From assembly GCA_965243185.1 (NCBI GenBank), contig OZ251531.1, positions 186,001 to 250,000 on the forward strand: a DNA stretch of 64,000 nt, written 5' to 3'. Within the stretch, counting starts at the first letter, position 1; the number at the start of each line of letters is the position of its first letter. Of this stretch, positions 25,621-33,860 are shown in pieces. The stretch is from CBDBCU01 sp965243185 (GTDB lineage Bacteria > Chloroflexota > Dehalococcoidia > Lucifugimonadales > UBA3495). A program made the position numbers and the translations under genes. The notes beneath the pieces are model-generated. The model was not told the origin of the DNA, searched no databases, and saw only the letters and a program-made list of their open reading frames with translations.

Positions 25621-25967
25621 ACCGGCCCGCCTTTACGCCCCCGGAGCAGCCGGTCGACGCCGCCGGCTACAACCGGCGCGGCAATCAATACAGCCGCAAC
25701 GGTGCTTACGAACCCGCCATCGCCGACTACACCCGCGCCCTGGAACTCGACGCCGCCTTTGCCGAAGCCTGGTTCAACCGCGGCGTCTCCTACTACGAAC
25801 TGGGAATGTACCCGGAGTCGATTGCCGACCTGACCCAAGCCATCACCCTGAACCCCAACGATGACAACTACTACGGCCGCCGCGCCCTGGCCTACCTGTT
25901 TAACGACCAGCCGGAACTGGCTAATGCCGACCAGGAACGCTGCGATGAACTCCGCAACCCCGGCTAA
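25617..25967 (+). CDS. TPR repeat protein
   Basis: 116 residues with about two and a half tetratricopeptide repeats (AGYNRRGNQYSRNGAYEPAI, AEAWFNRGVSYYELGMYPES, DNYYGRRALAYLF). TPR units bind peptides or proteins. It overlaps the previous gene by 4 bp (ATGA), making the third gene of the HEPN operon. It ends with a 4-bp convergent overlap with the DUF35 gene. Confidence 0.85.
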   Translation: MNRPAFTPPEQPVDAAGYNRRGNQYSRNGAYEPAIADYTRALELDAAFAEAWFNRGVSYYELGMYPESIADLTQAITLNPNDDNYYGRRALAYLFNDQPELANADQERCDELRNPG

Positions 25968-26392
25968 TCCCGCCGGTTGCCGGCGGCCGCCGGCTTGAAA
26001 TACGGCACCGTCACCCGGTCATTAGCCCGGACGAAAGTAACTTCCACCGCCATTCCGATATGCGCTTCCCGCGGGTCGCACTCCACCAGGTTGGTGAACA
26101 TCTTAACCCCCTCCTCCAGCTCGACCAAAGCCAGGATATAGGGGACATCCTCGGCAAAGCCCGGCGTCCGATTCTGGTAAGTCACCGTGTAAGTCCACAC
26201 CGTCCCCCGTCCCGCCGTTTCCACCCACCGGACCTCCTCCGACCAGCAATGCGCGCAGATGCCCCGGGGATAGAACTGATACTCCCCGCAGGTGGCGCAG
26301 CGCTGAATTACCAGCTGCCCCCGGCGGCAGGCTTCCCAAAAGGGCCGGGTTTCCCCTACGATGGTCGGCAAGGGCTTGTTCCAATCCGGCAT
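25964..26392 (-). CDS. DUF35 zinc-ribbon/OB-fold protein
   Basis: 142 residues. The N-terminal helix PFWEACRRGQLVIQRC leads to a ribbon CATC...CAHC (about 32-50), then an OB-fold with GRGTVWTYTVTYQNRTPGF and PYILALVELEEG. DUF35 proteins bind acyl-CoA and partner with thiolase-like enzymes, either as thiolase/HMG-CoA synthase helpers or as the aldolase partner of Ltp2. It lies 3 bp downstream of the thiolase-like gene, so the two products almost surely form a complex. Confidence 0.9.
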   Translation of the reverse strand: MPDWNKPLPTIVGETRPFWEACRRGQLVIQRCATCGEYQFYPRGICAHCWSEEVRWVETAGRGTVWTYTVTYQNRTPGFAEDVPYILALVELEEGVKMFTNLVECDPREAHIGMAVEVTFVRANDRVTVPYFKPAAAGNRRD

Positions 26393-26395
26393 TCT

Positions 26396-27589
26396 CTAAT
26401 CCCTCCCCAAAATGGCGGTGCCGCCGCTGTGCCGTGCCCCCAAAGAGCCGCCGGTGCCGTGGCACAGGGCAATCTGACAGTCGGCAACCTGGCGCGGCGT
26501 CCCGGCAAACTGATGCCGCAGCTGCCGCGTCGCTTCCAGCAGCAGGAATATCCCCCGCATCCCCGGATGATTCGACGACAATCCGCCGCCGTCCGTGTTA
26601 ATCGGCAGCTTGTCCGGCAAATCCGAATCCACCCGCAGCCGACCGCCGGATACGAATTGACCGCCCTCCCCCTTCGCGCAAAAACCCAAATCCTCCAGCG
26701 TCTCTACCACCGTGATGGTAAAGGAGTCGTAAATCATCGCCATATCGATGTCCCGATGGGTAACGCCGGCCATCGCGAACGCCGGATTATGACTCTGCTT
26801 GGCGGCAATATACATCAAATCCCGCTGGCCCGCCCCCTGATGGGCAATGGCCTCGCCCACGCCCAAAACCCAAACCGGCCGATGGCGGCAGCCGCGCGCT
26901 ACTTCCGGCGACGCTACTACCACCGCGCCGCCGCCATCGGTTATCACGCAGCAATCCGGCAAATGCAGCGGCGACGAAATCATCCGGGAATTGACCACAT
27001 CGGCCACCGTAATCGGGTCGCGGAACAGGGCTTCCGGGTTCATTGACGCATGATGCCGCACGGCTACGGCGACTTCCGCTAACTGCTCCGAAGTAGTGCC
27101 GTACAAGTGAAAATGCCGTTGGGCAATCATCGCATACAAGCCGACGGTAGTCAGCCCATACAGCTCCTCAAAGCTGTCCGGCGACGGATCCAGCCGGGGA
27201 TGCCCGTAACGCCCCACGCCGCCGGTGCCGACGGAGACGCCGCCGGAACGGGCCAGGCTGCTGTAGGTGATGACCGCGCAGTTAATCCGCCCGGCGGCAA
27301 TGGCGGTCAAGGCATGGGACAAGTGAAACTCGAAGGAACCGCCGCCTACCGTGGTATTATCCACATACTTGGGATACATATTCAGGTAGTCGGCCAGGTT
27401 CATCCCGCTGTTGCGAATGCTGCTCGACGCCGTAAAAAGCCCGTCCACATCCCCTTTGCCCAGCCCGGCGTCGGCCAACGCCTTGCTGACGCTCTCCCCT
27501 TGGATTTGCAGCTCGCTTTTATCCGGGGCGTAGCGGGTAATATGCTCGTGAATCCCCACAATAGCCGCGCCGCGCTTCAAGTCAACCAT
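26396..27589 (-). CDS. thiolase-like enzyme lacking the nucleophile Cys (Ltp2/SCP-x type)
   Basis: 397 residues of thiolase fold: AAIVGIHEHITRYAPDKSELQ at the start, CHGTGGSLGARHSGG at the end. GGGAGG precedes ATG 27589. The normal acylated cysteine in C-x-S-G is absent: the matching segment reads TTVGGGSFEFHLSHA, with Ser or Gly there (about residue 85). Ltp2-type enzymes of steroid side-chain degradation also lack this Cys and work as retro-aldolases with a DUF35 partner. The linked DUF35 gene supports that. A degradative acyl-CoA aldolase is therefore as likely as a thiolase. Confidence 0.88.
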   Translation of the reverse strand: MVDLKRGAAIVGIHEHITRYAPDKSELQIQGESVSKALADAGLGKGDVDGLFTASSSIRNSGMNLADYLNMYPKYVDNTTVGGGSFEFHLSHALTAIAAGRINCAVITYSSLARSGGVSVGTGGVGRYGHPRLDPSPDSFEELYGLTTVGLYAMIAQRHFHLYGTTSEQLAEVAVAVRHHASMNPEALFRDPITVADVVNSRMISSPLHLPDCCVITDGGGAVVVASPEVARGCRHRPVWVLGVGEAIAHQGAGQRDLMYIAAKQSHNPAFAMAGVTHRDIDMAMIYDSFTITVVETLEDLGFCAKGEGGQFVSGGRLRVDSDLPDKLPINTDGGGLSSNHPGMRGIFLLLEATRQLRHQFAGTPRQVADCQIALCHGTGGSLGARHSGGTAILGRD

Positions 27590-27728
27590 ACCGGACGCCT
27601 CCCTTTGGATACGGGATTAAGTAAGGTACTTTGGGGCCAAGCCGGGGCTATTATGCCACAGAATTAAACCCGGTTAAACCCGTCCCCCACCCACCCGTGC
27701 AAAAAACCGGCCCCCTTTTGCCCCCTTT

Positions 27729-27762
27729 CAGGTGTTGACAGACCGCCATTTGTCTATACCAT
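27729..27762 (+). promoter_or_regulatory. promoter of the restriction-modification pair
   Basis: TTGACA with a 16-nt spacer before TACCAT. It lies about 80 nt upstream of the chosen methyltransferase start at 27839. Confidence 0.45.
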
Positions 27763-27838
27763 GCGCATGATTTGCCCGGCCGGCTATTCCCGGAATGCCC
27801 CCCCATTCCCCCGCCTTATCCCCGGCCGCAGGATTGTT

Positions 27839-28765
27839 ATGCCCGCAGCCAATCGCCGCCCCCATCGGGTCAACGACCTGGACTTGTCCAACTGGCAGCA
27901 GTATGACGATGTCTTGACCGACAGCCTGTGGATCCTGGAGGCCCGGGATTCCAGCGGCGCCCACCAAGCCGACTATCACGGCAACTTTATCCCCCAAATC
28001 CCCAACCAGTTGCTGCGGCGGTTCACCCAAGCCGGGGATATTGTGCTGGATCCCTTTATCGGCAGCGGCACCACCGCCATTGAAGCCAACCGCTTGGGCC
28101 GCCGTTATATCGGCATCGAGTTGGCCCCTTCGGTAGCGGAAACCGCCCGCCAACGCATCCTCGAGGATAGCTTGGCTTGGTCCGCCCGCCCGGCCTTGTT
28201 GGAATCACCGCAATCCTACGCTCCGCCGCCGGAGCCGCCAGACTTGAACATCATTACCGGGGACAGCGCCGCCGCGGCAACGGCGGCAGAAGTGCGCCGC
28301 CGGCTGGCTGACTACGGGGCGGACAGCGCGCAGTTCCTGATAATGCACCCGCCTTATTACAACATCATCAAGTTCAGCGATGACCCCGCCGATTTGAGCA
28401 ACTGCCGGGATGTGGACCATTACTTGGAGCGGTTTGTCGCTGCTTATCGCAACATGGCGCAATTTCTTGACCCGGGGCGGCACTTGGCGGTGGTCATTGG
28501 CGACATCTATCAGGAAAGCGAATGGATACCGCTGAACGCCTTGTTGACTTGGGAACTGATGACCGACAAAGACCTGCGCCTGAAAAGCGTCATCGTCAAA
28601 AATATGGTCAACAACCGGGCCAAGCGCAACCAGGAACACCTGTGGCGTTACCGGGCCTTGGCCAACGGCTTTTACATCTTTAAGCACGAATACATCCTGC
28701 TGTTCCAGAAGTTGCGCCGGCGGGGGCGGCATGGTTATGGCCGGCAGGAGCGGAGTAATCCGTAA
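27839..28765 (+). CDS. DNA methyltransferase of a type II restriction-modification pair
   Basis: ATG 27839 is preferred (GCAGGA upstream). A longer frame from 27761 adds a non-conserved stretch. The 308-residue protein has the SAM-binding motif LDPFIGSGTTAIEANRLGRRYIGIE near residue 70. The catalytic motif IMHPPYYNIIKFSDDP follows near residue 170, a variant of S/D-P-P-Y. This order fits the permuted N4/N6 amino-methyltransferases. The C-terminal part (WELMTDKDLRLKSVIVKNM) is family-typical. Its stop shares one base with the next start, so the downstream nuclease is co-translated. Confidence 0.88.
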   Translation: MPAANRRPHRVNDLDLSNWQQYDDVLTDSLWILEARDSSGAHQADYHGNFIPQIPNQLLRRFTQAGDIVLDPFIGSGTTAIEANRLGRRYIGIELAPSVAETARQRILEDSLAWSARPALLESPQSYAPPPEPPDLNIITGDSAAAATAAEVRRRLADYGADSAQFLIMHPPYYNIIKFSDDPADLSNCRDVDHYLERFVAAYRNMAQFLDPGRHLAVVIGDIYQESEWIPLNALLTWELMTDKDLRLKSVIVKNMVNNRAKRNQEHLWRYRALANGFYIFKHEYILLFQKLRRRGRHGYGRQERSNP

Positions 28766-29931
28766 TGACCACCCACGTCCTTATCGTTGACGCCACTACC
28801 TTTCCGTTGCATCTGGAATACCTTTTCGTTGGCACCGGCGCCCGGGACACCCGGGTGGACTTTAATGATGCTGCTATTACCGCCTTGCGCTCGGCGGCTG
28901 AGAACAACCTGGTGTCCATGGTTGCTGATGGCGGACGAATCCGGCAGGGCGATAGCATCATCTTTTACCTGCAACAAAATCTCGGGCAGCGCATTTCCGA
29001 GGGTAAGTTTTTCGGGGTTTTCCAAGCCCGGCACGACGGGCTTTTTCTGGATAACAATGATGGCCGGCAATATCTGATTGACCGGTTGGGGAAGTCGCTG
29101 ACTTTCCGAACCTTGATTGAGCCGGCCACGGTCTATGCCGAGGGTGTAACCGAGTGGGAAGCTCTGGACGAAATCAGGAATATCCAGTCGCCCCACCAAA
29201 TGCTGTGGAGCTTGATTTACCGCAAGCTCAAGGGCAACCGGGGCAACACCATGATAACCCTCTACGAAGCCGAGCGGCTGGTTCACCTCATCCGCAGCAA
29301 GAACGGCCGGCAAGCGTTGGAAGTTCAAGACCGGTCGTTATCCTTTGACCGGGACCGTCAGACCATAGTTCTCCGGGATGCGGCAAGACCGCCCTATGCC
29401 GGCCGCCAAGTTGCGCTGAACCTTTTGCCCCGCTTGATGGCAAAGTATCAGGCAAAGCAGGCTTTTGAATCCCATTTGCAGGCTTGCATCACCCAAAGCC
29501 TCGGCTTGGGAATCAACACCGACTTGGACGCCGCTTTGTTGGGCGGCGCCGAAATGGAGTGGTTGGGCAATGAAGTTTCCTGCGGTGTTGGTATGCAGCG
29601 CATCGACATCATGGCGTCGACCGTTGCCGGCCAGCAAAGAACCTTGATTCCGGTAGAATTGAAAGCGGTTGAAGCCGAAGCCGGCAACATCGGGCAAATC
29701 CAGCGATATGTTGACTGGATTGAGCAGTATTACATCCCCAACCGGCCGAGCGATATTCAACCGGTACTGGTGGCTAAACAGCCGGCTAACCGTGCCGCCG
29801 CCGCTTTCCAGGGGTTTGTACGGGCGGCGGCAATCTTTAACCGAACTAATGAAAATCGCACCTATCCCCTGAAATATGTGGAGTTCTCCGTCGTAGCAGG
29901 CAACCTATATTTCGAGGAAGTTGCCCTTTAG
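28765..29931 (+). CDS. predicted restriction endonuclease, EVE/PUA-like plus PD-(D/E)XK
   Basis: 388 residues. The N-terminal half has an EVE/PUA-like pattern: strand LIVDATTFPLHLEYLFVGTG, then GDSIIFYLQ and GKFFGVFQAR. The C-terminal half has a PD-(D/E)XK core, RIDIMAST (Asp about 281) then LIPVELKAVE (Glu about 298, Lys about 300), followed by helix GQIQRYVDWIEQYY. This core resembles NucS/DUF91-type nucleases. Overlap with the methyltransferase supports a restriction role. EVE domains read modified bases, so a modification-sensitive nuclease is possible. Confidence 0.75.
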   Translation: MTTHVLIVDATTFPLHLEYLFVGTGARDTRVDFNDAAITALRSAAENNLVSMVADGGRIRQGDSIIFYLQQNLGQRISEGKFFGVFQARHDGLFLDNNDGRQYLIDRLGKSLTFRTLIEPATVYAEGVTEWEALDEIRNIQSPHQMLWSLIYRKLKGNRGNTMITLYEAERLVHLIRSKNGRQALEVQDRSLSFDRDRQTIVLRDAARPPYAGRQVALNLLPRLMAKYQAKQAFESHLQACITQSLGLGINTDLDAALLGGAEMEWLGNEVSCGVGMQRIDIMASTVAGQQRTLIPVELKAVEAEAGNIGQIQRYVDWIEQYYIPNRPSDIQPVLVAKQPANRAAAAFQGFVRAAAIFNRTNENRTYPLKYVEFSVVAGNLYFEEVAL

Positions 29932-29996
29932 CCTGGCCCGGCTTTTACTACCCGGCCCCTTTGCCCAGGAATTTTCCCTTTGCACTGTTATGGGCT

Positions 29997-30002
29997 ATAA
30001 TG
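29997..30002 (+). promoter_or_regulatory. -10 box of membrane protein gene
   Basis: TATAAT about 41 nt before ATG 30043. Confidence 0.45.
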
Positions 30003-30042
30003 CCGGTATGCCCTAAAGAGGGTGGACTAGACCCAAGACAGA

Positions 30043-30525
30043 ATGGAGGAAACCAGCAACTTGAAAGAACCGGTCTGGGATAATCTCCAGATATTCGGGG
30101 TCACGGTGCCGCCCTGGTTGTTTTGGACGACCATCGGGCTAATCGTGGGGGCAACTACCCTGGAAACCCTTGAGGCGTGGGGGACTTACGCAGCCGAGCC
30201 GTTCTTGCGGCAATTGTGGCTGGCGGCCAGCGCGGACAAATTCCAGACCCCGTTTCACTTGGCCGTCATCTATGTGCCGATTGGCTTGGGCATCCAAAAG
30301 GTAAAGGAGCAGGTAATTATGCGGTTTCTCAACCGGGAAGCAACGATTGAACGGGCCAAGGAACTTGGCCGCACTGAGGGTCTTGCCGAGGGTCGCTCCG
30401 AGGGTCTTGTTGCCGGCCGCGCCGAAAGGGATCAGGCGTGGGAGGGGTGGATTAAGCGGCGCGAGGCGGCGGCGGAACGGAATGAGCCTTTTAACGAGCC
30501 GCCGCCGTCCCAAATTCGGGATTAG
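30043..30525 (+). CDS. hypothetical membrane protein with charged helical tail
   Basis: 160 residues. Two hydrophobic segments (PPWLFWTTIGLIVGATTL and FHLAVIYVPIGLGIQ) are followed by a long charged helix with repeated GR-x-EGL units (ELGRTEGLAEGRSEGLVAGRAERDQAW). The tail resembles the RpnC/transposase-like EGR repeats but is short. No clear ribosome site precedes ATG 30043. Function unknown. Confidence 0.6.
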   Translation: MEETSNLKEPVWDNLQIFGVTVPPWLFWTTIGLIVGATTLETLEAWGTYAAEPFLRQLWLAASADKFQTPFHLAVIYVPIGLGIQKVKEQVIMRFLNREATIERAKELGRTEGLAEGRSEGLVAGRAERDQAWEGWIKRREAAAERNEPFNEPPPSQIRD

Positions 30526-30976
30526 TTCCTCCCCCCGGACGTCCCTTTAACCCGGGCCAGGCGGCGCCGGTTAAACAACGGCCGCCTTTGCCCGGCCCGG
30601 GCAATTTTAACCGGCGATTGCCTTGACCCGCCCCATCTTTCCATTGACAACATTTCTTTGCCGGTGTTACACTAACGCCAGACTGCCGGCCGCCCTGCGC
30701 CGCCGGCGGCGTGAACCCGACTTTGCTTGCCGGCCGCAAGGCTTTAACACCCGGCCCTTGATACGATGACTGCCACCGGAAAAACCGCGCCATTCCCCCC
30801 GGCAAGACCGCCATTCCCCCTTACGGAATGGGTATTTTCCCCGTTTCCTTCCCTGACCCGGCCCCCGGCGGCCCGGCAGCGGCCGGCTCTGCCCCCGGCG
30901 GCTTGAACCAATCCAGCCCACAATGCCCCGCCCGTGGCCGCCGGCGACGGACGACGGGGCGGGAGGAGAATAACAG
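30526..30976 (+). promoter_or_regulatory. promoter and long leader of korAB
   Basis: This 450-bp gap has no supported gene. TTGACA (30644-30649), an 18-nt spacer and TACACT (30668-30673) form a good promoter. It would give an untranslated leader of about 300 nt before korA. The leader is GC-rich and contains inverted GCCGG blocks. No known riboswitch core is recognised. Confidence 0.5.
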
Positions 30977-32698
30977 TTGACAATGCAGATGAGCGACTTC
31001 GTAGTCCGCTTCGCCGGCGAAGGCGGGCAGGGCGTAGTTACTTCGGCCGAGGGCTTGGCCCAAGCCTCCACCCAAGTGGGCTACCACGCCCTGACCTACG
31101 CCACTTTCCCGTCCCAGATTATGGGCGGCCCCACCTGGACGCAGGCCCGCATCTCCGTGGCCGGCATCCTCAGCGCCGGCGATGATGTGGATGTGCTGGT
31201 GGCTTTTAACCGGGAAGCCTACGATACCCACCGGGAGGAAGTCCGGGACGGCGGCCTGGTCATCTACAACTCCAACGATTTTCAGTTGGCTGGCGATGAC
31301 CGCAGCTACGGCTTGCCCATTGACGAACTGGCCCGCTCCACCGGCAACACCCGCGCCGCCAATATGGTCGTGATGGGTGCCTTGGCCCATCTGGTCAATA
31401 TGCCGCAGCATTACCTGGAGCAGTTTGTGGAAAGCCGGTTCCGCCGCGGCCGCGCCAACGACGACGAAATCATCAGCTCCAACAACCAAGCCCTGCTCTT
31501 GGGCCGGGAGGAAACGGCCCGCAGCGGCTTTGTCCTCGGCGACCTGGCCCCGCCGCGAATGCCCGAATATCCCCAAGTGATGCTCAAGGGCAACGAAGCC
31601 GTCTCCTTGGGCGCCTTGGCCGCCGGCTTGAACTTTTATGTCGGCTACCCCATATCGCCCGCCACTACCATTCTGGTCTTTATGGAGCGGCACCTGGTCG
31701 GCAAGGACAAATTCGCCTACCAGGTCAGTTCGGAAATTGAATCCATTACCGCCCTCCTCGGCGGCGGCTTTGCCGGCAAAAAGGCAATGACCGCCACCGC
31801 CGGCCCCGGCTTTTCCCTGATGAGCGAAGGCTTGGGCTTGGGCTGGATGGCGGAGATTCCCCTGGTCGTGGTCGATGTGCAGCGCGGTGGCCCCGCTACC
31901 GGCTTGCCCACCAAGACCGAACAGTCCGACTTGCTGGCGTGTATGTATCCGGCCCACGGCGATGTCAAACTGCCGGTTATCGCCGTCGGCACCGTCGAGG
32001 AATGTTTCTACGGCGCCGTGAAAGCCCTGAATTGGGCGGAACGCTACCAGGGCCCGGTCATCCTGATGACCGAAATGTCCTTGGCCGAGCGGGTCCAGAA
32101 CATCCGCCGCCCCGACTTGTCCCAAGTAACCCCGGAGGAACGCCTCACCTATCGCGGCAGCAACGGCTACAACCGCTATTCCGGGTTTGAGCTTTCCCCG
32201 ATGCCGCTGCCCGGCGGCCCCGGCGCTTATGTCGCCAACGGCAGCGAACACGACGAAATGGGGGATACTACCCATTTGCCCAGCCGCCACATCCAGATGA
32301 CCGAACGGCGGTTCAGCAAGCTGAAGCTGCTCGAGGAAAACGAGTACGAAGTGGACAACCCGGATGCGCCGGTGGTGCTGATGCCTTGGGGCGGCTCTAA
32401 AGGCCCGGCCCAGGAAGCCTACCGGCAGCTGCGGGACGCCGGCATCGATGTAGGCTGGCGTTATACGATGCTGCTCAGCCCGCTGCCGCCGGCCCTGCTC
32501 GCGGAACTCCAACAAAAGGAACTGGTCATCGTGCCGGAGCTGAACTATCAGGGTCAGTTCGCCGGCCATCTCCGTTCCTACGGCATCAACGCCCAAGCCA
32601 TTACCCAATACACCGGCCTGCCCTTCAAGGTGCGCGACCTGGTGGCGCAGGTAACTCAGTTGCCCAAAGCCCAGCCCAAGGAGATGATCCGAGTATGA
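30977..32698 (+). CDS. korA: 2-oxoacid:ferredoxin oxidoreductase, fused gamma-alpha subunit
   Basis: 573 residues. Residues 1-190 are the gamma domain (FVVRFAGEGGQGVVTSAEGLAQA...SQIMGGPTWTQARIS). From about 205 comes the alpha subunit (GNEAVSLGALAAGLNFYVGYPISPATTILVFMERHL, GPGFSLMSEGLGLGWMAEIPLVVVDVQRGGPATGLPTKTEQSDL). TTG 30977 is taken as start because GGAGGAG lies 9 nt upstream; ATG 30983 is the alternative. The complex decarboxylates a 2-oxoacid, probably 2-oxoglutarate, to acyl-CoA while reducing ferredoxin. The gamma-alpha fusion is common in Chloroflexota. korB overlaps by 4 bp. Confidence 0.93.
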   Translation: MTMQMSDFVVRFAGEGGQGVVTSAEGLAQASTQVGYHALTYATFPSQIMGGPTWTQARISVAGILSAGDDVDVLVAFNREAYDTHREEVRDGGLVIYNSNDFQLAGDDRSYGLPIDELARSTGNTRAANMVVMGALAHLVNMPQHYLEQFVESRFRRGRANDDEIISSNNQALLLGREETARSGFVLGDLAPPRMPEYPQVMLKGNEAVSLGALAAGLNFYVGYPISPATTILVFMERHLVGKDKFAYQVSSEIESITALLGGGFAGKKAMTATAGPGFSLMSEGLGLGWMAEIPLVVVDVQRGGPATGLPTKTEQSDLLACMYPAHGDVKLPVIAVGTVEECFYGAVKALNWAERYQGPVILMTEMSLAERVQNIRRPDLSQVTPEERLTYRGSNGYNRYSGFELSPMPLPGGPGAYVANGSEHDEMGDTTHLPSRHIQMTERRFSKLKLLEENEYEVDNPDAPVVLMPWGGSKGPAQEAYRQLRDAGIDVGWRYTMLLSPLPPALLAELQQKELVIVPELNYQGQFAGHLRSYGINAQAITQYTGLPFKVRDLVAQVTQLPKAQPKEMIRV

Positions 32699-33561
32699 GC
32701 AAGAAAAACCCGGAGTACGATTTTAAGTGGTGCCCCGGCTGCGGCGACTTCGGCGTCCGCCGCGCCCTCGAGTTCGCGATGATTAACCGCCTCGAGGAGA
32801 CCGGCTTGCCGATGGAAAACAACGTGGTCGTGGCCGGCATCGGCTGCTCCGGCAACCTGGTTCATCTTTTGGAAGGCCAGCAGCCCTACGGCTTTCACGG
32901 CATCCACGGCCGCACCTTGCCGGTGGCTATGGGCGTCAAAATGGCGCGGCCGGAGCTGAATGTGGTCGTGGTCGCCGGCGATGGCGATTTTCTCAGCATC
33001 GGCGGCGAACATATCGGACCCCAAGCCGCCCGCAACCTCAACATCTGCGCCGTGGTGATGGACAACGGGGTGTACGGCTTGACCAAGGGGCAAAGTTCCC
33101 CCACCACCGAATTGGGCAAAATCACCAGTTCCACCCCCTACGGCAAAATCGAAGCCCAAGCCGACCCCTTGGAGCTTTACCTGACCTTGGGCGTCTCCTT
33201 TATCGCCTCCGGGTTTTCCGGCCAGCCCCGGGAACTTGCCAAGCTGATTAACCAGGGAATGGACCACCCCGGCTTTGCCATGGTTCATGTCCAGTCCCCT
33301 TGCACCACCTACAACGATACCTTTGAGCTGATTAAAGGCAATGCGCGCAAGGGCATCGACCCGCTGCTGTACGAAGTGCCGGAGGAACACGACACCGCCG
33401 ACCGCGGCGCAGCCTACAACTTGATTCAACGCCGCGGCGTCCCTATGGGCGTCCTTTACCGGGACGAAAACCGCCCCTCCCTCGAGCAGCGGCTGGAGAC
33501 CGTCCGCGGCAAAGCCCGGGAGCGGACGGTTGAGGAACTGATGGACACCTTCGCTTTCTAG
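32695..33561 (+). CDS. korB: 2-oxoacid:ferredoxin oxidoreductase beta subunit
   Basis: 288 residues beginning with FKWCPGCGDFGVRRALE, the beta-subunit cluster motif. The thiamine diphosphate site is GDGDFLSIGGEHIGPQAARNLNICAVVMDNGVYGLTKGQSSPT. VQSPCTTYN supplies a further conserved Cys. It binds thiamine diphosphate and one iron-sulfur cluster. The ATGA overlap with korA gives a two-gene operon. Confidence 0.95.
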   Translation: MSKKNPEYDFKWCPGCGDFGVRRALEFAMINRLEETGLPMENNVVVAGIGCSGNLVHLLEGQQPYGFHGIHGRTLPVAMGVKMARPELNVVVVAGDGDFLSIGGEHIGPQAARNLNICAVVMDNGVYGLTKGQSSPTTELGKITSSTPYGKIEAQADPLELYLTLGVSFIASGFSGQPRELAKLINQGMDHPGFAMVHVQSPCTTYNDTFELIKGNARKGIDPLLYEVPEEHDTADRGAAYNLIQRRGVPMGVLYRDENRPSLEQRLETVRGKARERTVEELMDTFAF

Positions 33562-33632
33562 CCGGCCAACCCGCGGCCATCGGCCGCCGGGAACAACCCC
33601 CGGCAAAGTCTGCTCGAGTGTGAGGTTAGGCT

Positions 33633-33794
33633 ATGGTAATCGGCGGCGGCAAAACCAAAGCCCTGCGCGACCAGCGGCGACGCCAACGCCGCAGCGCCGC
33701 CGGCCGGGGCAAGCCGCCGGCGCCGGCCAGCGGCAAGTTGAGCAATTTCCTGCGCCGCATCTTTGCCCGGGGCGAACGGCGCAAGGGAAAGTAG
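33633..33794 (+). CDS. small basic protein
   Basis: 53 codons beginning MVIGGGKTKALRDQRRR, with about 40 percent Lys/Arg, and ending RIFARGERRKGK. GAGGTTAGG precedes the ATG by a few nt. It lies 71 bp after korB. No family is known. Composition suggests nucleic acid binding or a low-complexity chance ORF. Confidence 0.4.
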   Translation: MVIGGGKTKALRDQRRRQRRSAAGRGKPPAPASGKLSNFLRRIFARGERRKGK

Positions 33795-33860
33795 CGGTCA
33801 TACTGTCGCAATCCGGTTCGGTTCCGTTTGATTTTAGTGTTTGGGCAATTTAGTGACCTA

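Noticed and set aside
30821..32608. 595-codon minus-strand ORF opposite korA
   Set aside because: Gly/His/Gln-rich antisense shadow. The plus strand has an unmistakable oxidoreductase.
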